A DNA stretch of 64,000 bases from Azospirillum sp. SYSU D00513 (GCF_017356015.1 NZ_JAFIQV010000019.1:50349-114348), one strand, 5' to 3'. Positions 18,219 to 26,696 are shown, counted from the stretch's first letter. Numbers and translations: made by a program. Notes: generated from the letters alone by a model not told the origin.

Positions 18219-19289
18219 ATGTCCGCTCTCGTCCTGGATGGCCTCGCCAAGCGTTACGGGTCGGTCGTCGCCGTTCATGGCGCGACCCTGCGCATTCCCC
18301 ACGGGCAGTTCGTCTGCCTGCTCGGCCCGTCGGGCTGCGGCAAGACCACGCTTCTGCGCATGATCGCCGGGCTGGAGGAGCCGTCCGGCGGACGGCTGTT
18401 CATCGATGACCGGAACATCACGGAGATGCCCGCGCACAAGCGCGACTTCGGCATGGTCTTCCAGTCCCTGGCGCTGTTCCCCCACCTGACGGCGGGCGAG
18501 AACGTCGCCTATCCCCTGCGCATCCGCGGCGTGTCCGCCGCGGACCAGCGCAAGCGCGCGGCCGAGCTTCTGGACATGGTGCAGCTTCCGGGCATGGCCG
18601 ACCGGCCGGTGTCCAAGCTGTCCGGCGGGCAGCGCCAGCGCGTCGCCATCGCCCGCGCGCTCGCCCTGTCGCCGAAGCTCTTCCTTCTGGACGAGCCGCT
18701 GTCGGCGCTCGACGCCAAGCTGCGCGAAGCCATGCAGATCGAGCTGAAGCAGCTCCAGCAGCGGCTCGGCATCACCACCATCGTGGTCACCCACGACCAG
18801 CGCGAGGCCATGACCATGGCCGACCTCGTGGTCGTCATGTCGCAGGGCCGGATCCATCAGGCGGCCTCGCCGGTGGAGGTCTACCGCCGCCCGGCCGACG
18901 CCTTCGTGGCCGACTTCATCGGCATGACCAACCTGCTGGAGGGCGAGGCGGCCGGCAACGGCACCCTGTCCGTCCCCGGCGGCACTCTGGTCCTGCCGGA
19001 GATGACCGGCAACAGCCGCGTCCTGCTCTCCATCCGGCCGGAGGACGTGGTGGTGCACGGCAACGCGGAAGGCGGGCCGAACCGGCTGGCCGGCAGGCTC
19101 TCCTTCGTGCGCGACCTCGGCGCCTCGGTCGAGCTGCGCATCGATGTCGCAGGGCGGGAGATCGTCGCCGTGGCCCACCCGAAGGACCGCCCCTCCGTGG
19201 CGCCCGGCAGCCCCGTGACGGTGGAACTGCCGCCGCAGGCCTGCGTCCTGCTGCCGCTGGCCACGGGCCATGCGGAGCGGGCCGCATGA
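18219..19289 (+). CDS. ABC transporter ATP-binding protein (PotA-like)
   Basis: 356 residues. Walker [10 protein letters not shown] (36-44), Q-loop MVFQSLALFPHL, signature LSGGQRQR (~133-140), Walker B LFLLDEP and His switch VVTHDQREA. The C-terminal ~110 residues form the TOBE/MOP-type regulatory domain of polyamine and iron importers (LSIRPEDVVV). Its stop overlaps the ATG of the first permease (ATGA). Confidence 0.92.
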   Translation: MSALVLDGLAKRYGSVVAVHGATLRIPHGQFVCLLGPSGCGKTTLLRMIAGLEEPSGGRLFIDDRNITEMPAHKRDFGMVFQSLALFPHLTAGENVAYPLRIRGVSAADQRKRAAELLDMVQLPGMADRPVSKLSGGQRQRVAIARALALSPKLFLLDEPLSALDAKLREAMQIELKQLQQRLGITTIVVTHDQREAMTMADLVVVMSQGRIHQAASPVEVYRRPADAFVADFIGMTNLLEGEAAGNGTLSVPGGTLVLPEMTGNSRVLLSIRPEDVVVHGNAEGGPNRLAGRLSFVRDLGASVELRIDVAGREIVAVAHPKDRPSVAPGSPVTVELPPQACVLLPLATGHAERAA

Positions 19290-20140
19290 TCCGGCGTCCG
19301 CCCCGCACGCTCGCCGAGCACGCGCCGATCCTCTTCCCGGCGCTGATGCTGATCGTCTTCTTCGTCATTCCCTTCGGGCTGATGATCGCGGTCAGCTTCT
19401 TCCGCCGGGTCCAGGGCGGCTTCTACGAGCCGGACTTCGTCCTGGCGAATTACGAGCGCTTCCTGTCGGCCTTCTTCGGCAACGTCCTGTCCTTCTCGCT
19501 GATGCTGGCCGGACTGGTCGCCGTGGTGGCCGTGGCGATCGCCTTCCCCTTCACCTACCGGCTGGTGCGGCTGCCGCACCCGGCGCAGGTGCGGTGGCTG
19601 GTGTTCCTTCTGTCGGTGCTCTCCCTGTCGGAGGTCATCATCGGCTTCGCCTGGTCCACGCTGCTCTCCCGCACGGCCGGCATCACCAACCTGCTGGTCG
19701 CGGTCGGGCTGATGGAGGCGCCGCAGTCGCTGAGCCCCGGCTTCGGCGCGCTGCTCGCCGGCCTCGTCTACCAGGCCTTCCCCTACACGGTGCTGGTGCT
19801 CTATCCGGCACTCGCCCGCTTCGACTTCAGCCTGATGGAGGCGGCGCGCACGCTGGGCTCCTCGCCCGCGCGGGCCTTCTTCACGGTGCTGGTGCCGGCC
19901 CTGCGCAACACCATCGTCGGCACGGTGATCATGGCCTTCGTCTTCGCGCTGGGCTCCTACCTGCTGCCGCAGCTTCTCGGCCGGCCGCAGCACTGGACCT
20001 TGTCGGTGCTGATCACCGACCAGGCCATCTACCAGTCGAACATGCCCTTCGCGGCGGCGATGGCCGTCTTCCTCGTCCTCGTCAGCTTGGCGCTCGTCGG
20101 GCTGGCGCTCATCCTCGGCCGCCGGGAGGGTTCGCAATGA
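19286..20140 (+). CDS. ABC transporter permease (PotB-like)
   Basis: 284 residues, six membrane helices, with the EAA loop FSLMEAARTLGSSPARAFFTVLVP around 180-205. It is the first of two permeases of the PotABCD-type importer and overlaps both the ATPase gene and the next permease gene, so the cassette is tightly coupled. Confidence 0.9.
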   Translation: MIRRPPRTLAEHAPILFPALMLIVFFVIPFGLMIAVSFFRRVQGGFYEPDFVLANYERFLSAFFGNVLSFSLMLAGLVAVVAVAIAFPFTYRLVRLPHPAQVRWLVFLLSVLSLSEVIIGFAWSTLLSRTAGITNLLVAVGLMEAPQSLSPGFGALLAGLVYQAFPYTVLVLYPALARFDFSLMEAARTLGSSPARAFFTVLVPALRNTIVGTVIMAFVFALGSYLLPQLLGRPQHWTLSVLITDQAIYQSNMPFAAAMAVFLVLVSLALVGLALILGRREGSQ

Positions 20141-20937
20141 GATCGGCTACCATCGGCAGCGTCCTGGCCGGCCTGCTGGCGCTTCTCCTCGCCGTGCCGC
20201 TGCTCGTGGTGGCCGGCGTCTCGGTGAACGCGAAGAAGACGCTGAGTTTCCCGCCGCAGGGCTTCTCGCTGTCCTGGTACGCGGAGATCTTCACCGATCC
20301 CGGCTGGCGCGGCGCGCTCGTCAACAGCCTCACGCTCGCCGGGCTGTCGTCGGCCCTGTCGGTGCTGATCGCCTTTCCGCTGGCCTGGTTCCTGTGGCGC
20401 TGGAAGGCCCCCTGGGCGCGCGCCTTTGAGATCCTGGGCATGACGCCCTTCATCCTGCCGCCGGTCATCACGGCGCTGGGGTTCCTGAGCTTCTGGAGCG
20501 CCATCGGCGCCTATGGGCAGCAATGGACGGCGGTGGTCAGCCACGCGGTGTTCTTCGTGACGCTGCCGCTGGTGACGCTGTCGCTGGGCTTCGCCGCCGT
20601 GGACCGCTCCTACGTGGAGGCGGCCTCGACCATGGGCGCGGACGACCGCGCGGTGTTGCGCACGGTGATCCTGCCGCTGGTGCGGCCCTACATGATCTCC
20701 GGCTTCGCCTTCGCCTTCGTGCTGTCGCTGAACGAGTACATCGTCGCCTACATGTCCGTCGGCTTCACGATGGAAACCCTGCCCATCAAGATCTTCAACG
20801 CGCTGCGCTACGGCTACACACCGGTCATGGCCTCCGTGACCGTGCTGTTCGTCGCCATCACCGCCGTCATCTTCGGCCTGATCGCCCGTTTCGGCGACCT
20901 TCCGCGCCTGCTCGGCGCTTGGTCGAAGAGCGACTGA
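20137..20937 (+). CDS. ABC transporter permease (PotC-like)
   Basis: 266 residues starting at the ATG that overlaps the previous stop. An N-terminal helix (GSVLAGLLALLLAVPLLVVAGVS) and five more membrane segments are seen, with the EAA loop DRSYVEAASTMGADDRAVLRTVILP near 155-180. It is the partner permease of the preceding PotB-like protein. A palindromic repeat then a ureohydrolase gene follow on the same strand. Confidence 0.9.
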   Translation: MRSATIGSVLAGLLALLLAVPLLVVAGVSVNAKKTLSFPPQGFSLSWYAEIFTDPGWRGALVNSLTLAGLSSALSVLIAFPLAWFLWRWKAPWARAFEILGMTPFILPPVITALGFLSFWSAIGAYGQQWTAVVSHAVFFVTLPLVTLSLGFAAVDRSYVEAASTMGADDRAVLRTVILPLVRPYMISGFAFAFVLSLNEYIVAYMSVGFTMETLPIKIFNALRYGYTPVMASVTVLFVAITAVIFGLIARFGDLPRLLGAWSKSD

Positions 20938-20986
20938 ACGCCGGAGATCCGCCCTTGAACGCTTTGATCCTCTTCCGCCACTTCCC

Positions 20987-21070
20987 GTCATCCCCGCGAA
21001 AGCGGGGATCCAGGACGTCCCGGAGGGACCGCCTAGCGAGCTTCTGGATCCCCGCTTCCGCGGGGATGAC
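20987..21070. repeat. Dispersed palindromic repeat, copy 1
   Basis: GTCATCCCCGCGAAAGCGG...TCCAG at the left is matched by CTGGATCCCCGCTTCCGCGG...GATGAC inverted at the right, with a ~35-base variable centre. The same element occurs at 26083-26167 and 43751-43835. It lies within an operon, between permease and ureohydrolase genes, and would form a strong hairpin in the mRNA. Confidence 0.85.
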
Positions 21071-21157
21071 GACCGAGCGTCGCGAGGCCGTCCGCCCGCC
21101 GAGTGGCACACTCCGAAGAATTTTTGGCTCCCGCCTCACCAGCGAAAGACCTCTCCC

Positions 21158-22210
21158 ATGATCGATCCCAAGAAGCTCGACCAGCTCCGCGCCCGTTACA
21201 GCGGGTCCGGCGGCGACGACATCCACGATCCGGAGTTCAAGCGCGTGGCAGCGCTCCAGTTCCAGGGGGGCAAGCGGGTGCAGCCCTTCTCCGGCGTCTC
21301 GACGCTGCTGGACGCCCCCTACCGGCCGGACGCGCCGGGCCTGCCCGATTTCGGCGGGCTGGAGATCGCGCTGATCGGCGTGCCGATGGACCTGGGCGTC
21401 ACCAACCGCGCGGGCTCGCGGCTGGGGCCGCGCGCCGTCCGCTCGGTGGAGCGCATCGGCCCATACGAGCATGTCCTGCGCATGGTGCCGTCGGCGGCCT
21501 GCGCCATGGCCGACGTCGGCGACGTCCCCCTGAGCAGCCGCTTCAACCTGGAGACCTGCCACGCCGACATCCAGGCCTTCTATTCGAAGGTCGCGGCGGC
21601 GGGCGTGGTGCCGCTGTCGGTCGGCGGCGACCATTCCATCAGCTATTCGATCCTGAAGGGCCTCGCCGCCGAGCGGCCGGTGGGCATGATCCACATCGAC
21701 GCCCATTGCGACACCAGCGGCGCCTATGAGGGTGCGAAGTTCCACCATGGCGGTCCCTTCCGCCAGGCGGTGCTGGATGGCGTGCTCGACCCGGAGCGCA
21801 CGATCCAGATCGGCATCCGTGGCGGGGCCGAGTATCTGTGGGAGTTCTCCTACGAATCCGGCATGACCGTGATCCACGCGGAGGAGGTGCCGCAGCTCGG
21901 GATCCCGGCGATCATCGAGACGGCGCGCAAGGTGGTCGGCGACGGGCCGGTCTACGTCTCCTTCGACGTGGACAGCCTCGACCCCGCCTTCGCGCCGGGC
22001 ACCGGCACACCGGAGGTCGGAGGCCTGACCACGCGCGAGGTGCTGCAGCTGCTGCGCGGGCTGGTCGGGGTGGACGTGATCGGCGCCGACGTGGTGGAGG
22101 TGGCCCCGCAGTACGACGCGACCACCAACACGGCCCAGGCGGCGGCCCAGGTGCTGTTCGAGCTGCTGTGCCTGTCCACCCACGCGCTGGAGAAGCGCAA
22201 GGGGCGCTAA
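21158..22210 (+). CDS. Ureohydrolase, probable 4-guanidinobutyrase
   Basis: 350 residues of the arginase/agmatinase family. All six Mn ligands are present: His159 (GGDHS), Asp181, His183 and Asp185 (IDAHCD), Asp270 and Asp272 (FDVDSLDP). It releases urea from a guanidino compound. A ~65-residue N-terminal extension before the first strand is longer than in E. coli SpeB. Because the next two genes resemble an amino acid 2-monooxygenase and its amidase, the likely substrate is 4-guanidinobutyrate, giving GABA and urea. Agmatinase or guanidinopropionase are alternatives that sequence alone cannot exclude. Confidence 0.85.
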   Translation: MIDPKKLDQLRARYSGSGGDDIHDPEFKRVAALQFQGGKRVQPFSGVSTLLDAPYRPDAPGLPDFGGLEIALIGVPMDLGVTNRAGSRLGPRAVRSVERIGPYEHVLRMVPSAACAMADVGDVPLSSRFNLETCHADIQAFYSKVAAAGVVPLSVGGDHSISYSILKGLAAERPVGMIHIDAHCDTSGAYEGAKFHHGGPFRQAVLDGVLDPERTIQIGIRGGAEYLWEFSYESGMTVIHAEEVPQLGIPAIIETARKVVGDGPVYVSFDVDSLDPAFAPGTGTPEVGGLTTREVLQLLRGLVGVDVIGADVVEVAPQYDATTNTAQAAAQVLFELLCLSTHALEKRKGR

Positions 22211-22240
22211 GACCCCGAAACCGTTCCAGGGAGGAAGCCG

Positions 22241-23929
22241 ATGACCATCGCCGCCATGGACCATGGTGGGCAGGAGTCCGCGCGCCCGATCACCATGTTC
22301 GGGCCGGATTTCCCCTTCGCCTTCGACCGTTACGCGCGCCATCCCGCCGGGCTCGGCCGCATCCCGGCAGCGCGGCACGGGACCGAGGTGGCGGTGATCG
22401 GTGGCGGCATCGCCGGCATCGTCGCCGCCTACGAACTGATGAAGCTCGGCCTGCGGCCCGTCCTCTACGAGGCGGACCGGATTGGCGGGCGGCTGCGGTC
22501 GGAGCCCTTCAAGGGCGGGGACGGCGTCTACGCGGAGCTGGGGGCCATGCGCTTCCCGCCCTCCTCGACGACGCTGTTCCATTACTTCGACCTGGCGGGG
22601 CTGGAGACGCGGCCCTTTCCGAACCCGCTTTCCTCGGCGACGCCGAGCACGGTGATCGAGCTGGCGGGAGAAAAGCTCTACGCGACCACGCCGGACGACC
22701 TGCCGCCCCTGTTCCGGGAGGTGCAGGAGGCTTGGGCGCAGGCGCTGGAGGAATCCGCCGACTTCTCCGCCATGCAGAAGGCGATAGCGGCCCGCGACGT
22801 CGCGGCCATCAAGGGGATCTGGAACCGGCTGGTGGAGGTCTGGGACGAGCGGACCTTCTATGGCTTCATCTGCGAATCCTCCGCCTTCCGCCGCCTGTCC
22901 TTCCGGCACCGGGAGGTCTTCGGGCAGGTCGGATTCGGCACCGGCGGCTGGGACACGGACTTCCCGAACTCCATGCTGGAGATCCTGCGCGTCGTCTACA
23001 CCGACGCGGATTCCGACCACCGCATGGTGGTGGGCGGGGTGGAGCAGCTTCCGCTCGCCCTGTGGCGCCGCTCGCCCAAGGGGATGGCCCATTGGCCCGA
23101 GGGCACCTCGCTGTGCGGCCTGCACAACGGCATGCCGCGGCCGCGGGTGGACCGGATCGAGGCCGCACCCGGCAACCGCATCGCCGTCACCGACCGCTGG
23201 GGCAACCGGCGTGACTATGACGCGGCGGTGGTGACGACGCAGCTCTGGCTCTTGTCGGCGCGCATCCATTGCGACGAGGTGCTGTTCAGCCATCCCATGT
23301 GGATGGCGATGGAGCGGTCGCATTACATGCAGGCGTCCAAGACCTTCGTCATGGTGGACCGGCCCTTCTGGAAGGACAAGGACCCCAGGACCGGCCAGGA
23401 CCGGATGAGCATGACGCTCAGCGACCGCATGACGCGCGGCACCTACCTGATCGACAACGGCGAAGGCCTGCCGGGCGTGATCTGCCTCTCCTACACCTGG
23501 AACGACGACGCGCTGAAATGGCTGTCGCTGCCGGTGGACGACCGGGTGCGGCTGATGCTGCACAGCCTGAAGCAGATCTACCCGGACCTCGACATCGCCC
23601 CCCACATCATCGGGGAGCCGATCACGGTGTCCTGGGAGTCCGACCCGAACTTCATGGGCGCCTTCAAGGCGAACCTGCCGGGCCATTACCGCTACCAGCG
23701 CCGGCTTTACTGCCACTTCATGCAGGAGGGGCTGCCCTCGCGCCAAAAGGGCATCTTCCTGGCCGGCGACGACATCTCCTGGACCGCCGGCTGGGCGGAG
23801 GGGGCGGTGACCACCGCGCTGAACGCCGTGTGGGGCGTGATGAACCATCTGGGCGGGGCGGCCCATCCGGAGAACCCCGGTCCGGGCGACCAGTGGGACG
23901 CGCTGAAACCCATCGAACTGCCGGAGTGA
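22241..23929 (+). CDS. FAD-dependent amino acid 2-monooxygenase, probably arginine-specific (DavB-like)
   Basis: 562 residues. The dinucleotide-binding motif VAVIGGGIAGIVAAYELMK (51-69) binds FAD, and GRLRSEPFKG follows. From ITMFGPDFPFAFDRY at residue 17 to NPGPGDQWD near the end it resembles, as I remember it, Pseudomonas lysine 2-monooxygenase (DavB) over nearly the full length. Such enzymes oxidatively decarboxylate a basic amino acid to the amide. Here a ureohydrolase lies upstream and an amidase downstream, so L-arginine to 4-guanidinobutyramide fits better than lysine to 5-aminovaleramide. Specificity is inferred from context. Confidence 0.82.
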   Translation: MTIAAMDHGGQESARPITMFGPDFPFAFDRYARHPAGLGRIPAARHGTEVAVIGGGIAGIVAAYELMKLGLRPVLYEADRIGGRLRSEPFKGGDGVYAELGAMRFPPSSTTLFHYFDLAGLETRPFPNPLSSATPSTVIELAGEKLYATTPDDLPPLFREVQEAWAQALEESADFSAMQKAIAARDVAAIKGIWNRLVEVWDERTFYGFICESSAFRRLSFRHREVFGQVGFGTGGWDTDFPNSMLEILRVVYTDADSDHRMVVGGVEQLPLALWRRSPKGMAHWPEGTSLCGLHNGMPRPRVDRIEAAPGNRIAVTDRWGNRRDYDAAVVTTQLWLLSARIHCDEVLFSHPMWMAMERSHYMQASKTFVMVDRPFWKDKDPRTGQDRMSMTLSDRMTRGTYLIDNGEGLPGVICLSYTWNDDALKWLSLPVDDRVRLMLHSLKQIYPDLDIAPHIIGEPITVSWESDPNFMGAFKANLPGHYRYQRRLYCHFMQEGLPSRQKGIFLAGDDISWTAGWAEGAVTTALNAVWGVMNHLGGAAHPENPGPGDQWDALKPIELPE

Positions 23930-23934
23930 GCCTC

Positions 23935-24747
23935 ATGCGCATCGGTTTCTTCCAGGCCGCCAGCGAGACCGGCGCGCCGGACCGCAACCTCGACCGGCTG
24001 GAGCGGGCGGCCGAGGCGGCGGCCGGGCAGGACGTCGCAATCCTGATCGCGCCGGAGATGTTCCTGTCCGGCTACAACATCGGGGCGGTGGAGGTTGCCC
24101 GCCACGCCGAACCGGCGGACGGCCCCTCGGCGGCCCGCGCCTCCGCCATCGCCCGCCGGACCGGCGTGGCCCTGCTCTACGGCTATCCGGAGCGGGGAAG
24201 CGACGGGGCCGTCTACAACGCCGCGCGGCTGATCGGCCGGGATGGCACGCCGCTGCTGAACCACCGCAAGACCCACCTGTTCGGCGACCTCGACCGCAGC
24301 CAGTTCGCGCCGGGCGAGGACCATTTCGCGCTGGCGGAGATCGACGGGCTGCGGATCGGCGTGCTGATCTGCTACGAGGTCGAGTTCCCCGAGCTGGTCC
24401 GGCGCCACGCGCTGGCCGGAGCCGACGCCGTGCTGGTGCCCACGGCTCTGATGAAGCCCTTCGACATCGTGACCCGCTGCGTGGTGCCGACCCGTGCCTT
24501 CGAGAACCAGATCTTCGTCGCCTACGCCAACCGCACGGGCGTGGAGGGCGAGCTGGATTATTGCGGGCTGAGCTGCCTTGCCGGGCCGGACGGCGCCGTG
24601 CTGGCGCGCGGCGGGGAGGGGGAGGAGCTTCTGGTGGCCGAGCTGGACCCGGCGGCGCTCGCCGCCGCCCGGGCCGTCAGCGGCTTCCTCGCCGACCGCC
24701 GCCCGGCGCTCTATCGTGCACTGTCCGGGGAGCCGGAAAGGCTGTAA
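23935..24747 (+). CDS. Nitrilase-superfamily amidase, probably 4-guanidinobutyramidase (DavA-like)
   Basis: 270 residues. The catalytic triad is Glu41 (APEMFLSGYN), Lys112 (NHRKTHLFG) and Cys146 (LICYEVEFPE). It resembles 5-aminovaleramidase DavA, the partner of DavB, and is encoded 5 bases after the monooxygenase. It would hydrolyse 4-guanidinobutyramide to 4-guanidinobutyrate, feeding the ureohydrolase. N-carbamoylputrescine amidase is a related alternative. It is the last gene before a terminator-like hairpin. Confidence 0.85.
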   Translation: MRIGFFQAASETGAPDRNLDRLERAAEAAAGQDVAILIAPEMFLSGYNIGAVEVARHAEPADGPSAARASAIARRTGVALLYGYPERGSDGAVYNAARLIGRDGTPLLNHRKTHLFGDLDRSQFAPGEDHFALAEIDGLRIGVLICYEVEFPELVRRHALAGADAVLVPTALMKPFDIVTRCVVPTRAFENQIFVAYANRTGVEGELDYCGLSCLAGPDGAVLARGGEGEELLVAELDPAALAAARAVSGFLADRRPALYRALSGEPERL

Positions 24748-24760
24748 GCCGGGCAAAAGA

Positions 24761-24790
24761 AAAGGCCGCACCGGGTTGCCGGGCGGCCTT
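24761..24790 (+). terminator. Hairpin after the arginine-degradation operon
   Basis: AAGGCCGC and GCGGCCTT pair around an inner CCGG-gtt-g-CCGG stem, 14 bases after the amidase stop. The T run is weak (TTCAAGTCT), so it may be partly Rho-independent only. Confidence 0.6.
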
Positions 24791-25144
24791 CAAGTCTAGG
24801 GAGGAAACGTCCCACAGGACGATCTGGATTGATTCTAATGATGCATCGCAAAAATTGCGAGTTGCAGGTTCAGCATGGCTGCATTGCAAAAATGCGAGTC
24901 CGCGTTCTGGGCGGTCATGCAAGCGCATGTCAGGCGCGAAAAGGCAGGGGTTTCACCGTTCCGGGGGCTTTGAACAACAAGGCATCCCTGATGGCTTCAT
25001 GAAAAAACTGTTGTCATAGAGAACAAAGTTTGTTAATGAAAGACCCACGGCCTGATGGTCTGGGGAGGACGCCCGGAAGGGCAAATAAAAAAGTGGCGGT
25101 GCCGACGACCACCTTGATAAAAAGGGGCGGGGTACTGCGAATGC
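24791..25144. other. AT-richer intergenic block with two operator-like boxes
   Basis: No convincing gene is seen. The stretch lies between the terminator of the plus-strand operon and that of the minus-strand dioxygenase gene. Two related boxes start 38 bases apart: 24843-24861, containing the perfect palindrome TCGCAA-AAA-TTGCGA, and 24881-24898, containing GCATT-GCAAA-AATGC. They resemble tandem repressor sites. A small RNA or a remnant of a lost gene is possible but unsupported. Confidence 0.4.
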
Positions 25145-25200
25145 AAAACAGTTCGGGGTCGATGCGCGTTTCATTCGCTGCATCGGCCCCGAACTGTTTT
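25145..25200 (-). terminator. Terminator of the dioxygenase gene
   Basis: AAAACAGTTCGGGG pairs with CCCCGAACTGTTTT, and an inner GATGC/GCATC stem continues it. Read on the minus strand, it ends in TTTT about 20 bases beyond the stop of the dioxygenase gene. The A run on the other side makes it potentially bidirectional. Confidence 0.75.
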
Positions 25201-25220
25201 CGGGCTTCGGTTGAGATGCC

Positions 25221-26009
25221 TCAGGAGAAGGCGTAGGCGTCCATTGCCAGCACACCGTAGGTGTGGCTGCGGTGGACTGGAACACCCGCCGTACCGGGGG
25301 AGCCAGCGCCCAACGCCACGAAGAGCGGCAGCAGATGCTCGTCGGTCGGGTGGTTCTCGGCAGCAAAGGGCGCGCGGCTGCGGTAGTTCAGCAGATCGTC
25401 CACCCGCTGTTCCGCGACAGCCTCCGCCATCCAGTCGCCGAAGCGGACCACCCAGTCCGGCGCCTCGATCAGGCCCTCGCGCCGGGTTGAGAAGAGTGCC
25501 CGCAGATTGTGGGTGAGCGAACCCGAGGCGAGGATCAGAACGCCTTCATCCCGCAGTGGGCGCAGCGCCTGGCCGAGCCGGTAATGGTGCTCCGGGCTTT
25601 CGTCCGGCTGGATGGAAAGCTGGGCAACCGGCACATCGGCCTGCGGGTACATGAGCGACAGGGGCACCCAGCTTCCATGGTCCAGCCCGCGGCTCGGGTG
25701 GGCGCGCACGTCGAAGCCCGCCTCCAGCAGCAGGCGCCCGGCCCGCTCCGAGACCTCCGGCGATCCCGGCGCCGGGTAGCGCATGTCGAAGAGCGCCTGG
25801 GGGAAGCCGCCGAAGTCATGGATCGTTTCCGGCGTCTCGGCGAGCGAGACGACCGGAATCTGCGTCTCCCAATGGGCGGACACCGACAGGATCGCGCGCG
25901 GCTTGCCGAGCTGCGCGCCGAAGCCCTTCAGGAAACGGTGCGCCTCGTTCTCCTCCAGCGCCAGCATGGGGGAACCGTGCGACAGGAACAGGGCGGGTGT
26001 GGAGGGCAT
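25221..26009 (-). CDS. ygiD: 4,5-DOPA dioxygenase extradiol-like protein (class III)
   Basis: 262 residues of the LigB superfamily. Probable metal ligands are His11 (FLSHGSPM), His46 (VSAHWET) and a late His in VHRSHTYGV, with the conserved LDHGSWVPL segment near 110. Proteins of this group (E. coli YgiD, plant DODA) open catechol rings such as DOPA. The physiological substrate in bacteria is usually unknown. It stands alone, with its own terminator and, upstream, a dispersed palindromic repeat. Confidence 0.85.
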   Translation of the reverse strand: MPSTPALFLSHGSPMLALEENEAHRFLKGFGAQLGKPRAILSVSAHWETQIPVVSLAETPETIHDFGGFPQALFDMRYPAPGSPEVSERAGRLLLEAGFDVRAHPSRGLDHGSWVPLSLMYPQADVPVAQLSIQPDESPEHHYRLGQALRPLRDEGVLILASGSLTHNLRALFSTRREGLIEAPDWVVRFGDWMAEAVAEQRVDDLLNYRSRAPFAAENHPTDEHLLPLFVALGAGSPGTAGVPVHRSHTYGVLAMDAYAFS

Positions 26010-26082
26010 GGGATGACTCCCCAGCTTGGAGGGTGTTCAGACGTTCCGCGGCAATACTTACGCTAAGAACAGGTACTTAGCC

Positions 26083-26167
26083 GTCACCCCCGCGAAAGCG
26101 GGGGTCCAGAGCTTTGCCTAGAGACTTGCTCTGCGAGTTTCTGGATCCCCGCTTTCGCGGGGATGAC
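26083..26167. repeat. Dispersed palindromic repeat, copy 2
   Basis: GTCACCCCCGCGAAAGCGGG at the left is inverted as CCCCGCTTTCGCGGGGATGAC at the right, with TCCAG/CTGGA inside and a ~35-base centre. The flanking ACTTAGCC also occurs, inverted, at the right side of copy 3, so the conserved unit extends beyond the hairpin core. It lies between the convergent-to-repeat ends of the dioxygenase start and the DoxX stop. Confidence 0.85.
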
Positions 26168-26258
26168 GGAATAACGCGCCTATTCTCCATATAAACACTG
26201 AGACACGCACGTGCCTCCCCGCCAGCGACGGGAAGGCACGGTGCCGCATCAAAACTCG

Positions 26259-26696
26259 TCAGTAGGTGCGCTGCGGCTCGGCCGAACCGAAGCGGTCGGT
26301 CAGGCCGGGCACCCGCAGGGCGAAGGCGCCGCTGCCGAGCAGGACCTGGACCAGCAGGGCCACCGTCCAGAAGGCCGGATATTCCCAGCCGCCGTTGGGC
26401 GAGGAGAAGCCCCAGCCGTTGGGCAGGTGCTGCAGGGTGGCGCCGACCAGGATCGGCACGAGGGCCAGCGCAATGGCGCGGGTCCAGACGCCGGCGATCA
26501 GCGCCAGCCCGCCGCCGACCTCGCCCAGGATGACGAGATAGGCCAGGAAGCCCGGATAGCCGATGCTTTCAAAATAGCCGACCGTGCCGGGGATGGTGAA
26601 GACGAAAACCTTTGTCAGCCCGTGGGCGAGGGCGAGCACGCCCAGCGAAACGCGCAGGAGGAAGGCGCCGTACGCGGCGGTGCGGACATCGATCAT
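26259..26696 (-). CDS. DoxX family membrane protein
   Basis: 145 residues from the ATG preceded by GAGG; a longer in-frame start at 26786 would overlap the divergent regulator's promoter and is rejected. Four membrane helices are typical of DoxX/YphA proteins: LLRVSLGVLALAHGLTKVF, then GYPGFLAYLVILGEVGGGLALIAGVW, the ALALVPILVGA region and FWTVALLVQVLLGSGAFAL. Family roles include thiol or redox homeostasis, but the exact function is not known. It is divergent from a LysR gene that probably controls it. Confidence 0.85.
   Translation of the reverse strand: MIDVRTAAYGAFLLRVSLGVLALAHGLTKVFVFTIPGTVGYFESIGYPGFLAYLVILGEVGGGLALIAGVWTRAIALALVPILVGATLQHLPNGWGFSSPNGGWEYPAFWTVALLVQVLLGSGAFALRVPGLTDRFGSAEPQRTY

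Noticed and set aside
22241..24747. Lysine degradation (5-aminovalerate) pathway as the primary call
   Set aside because: Resemblance to DavB/DavA is real, but the ureohydrolase in the same operon and the absence of aminovalerate transaminase or glutarate genes favour arginine. Lysine remains a possible side substrate.
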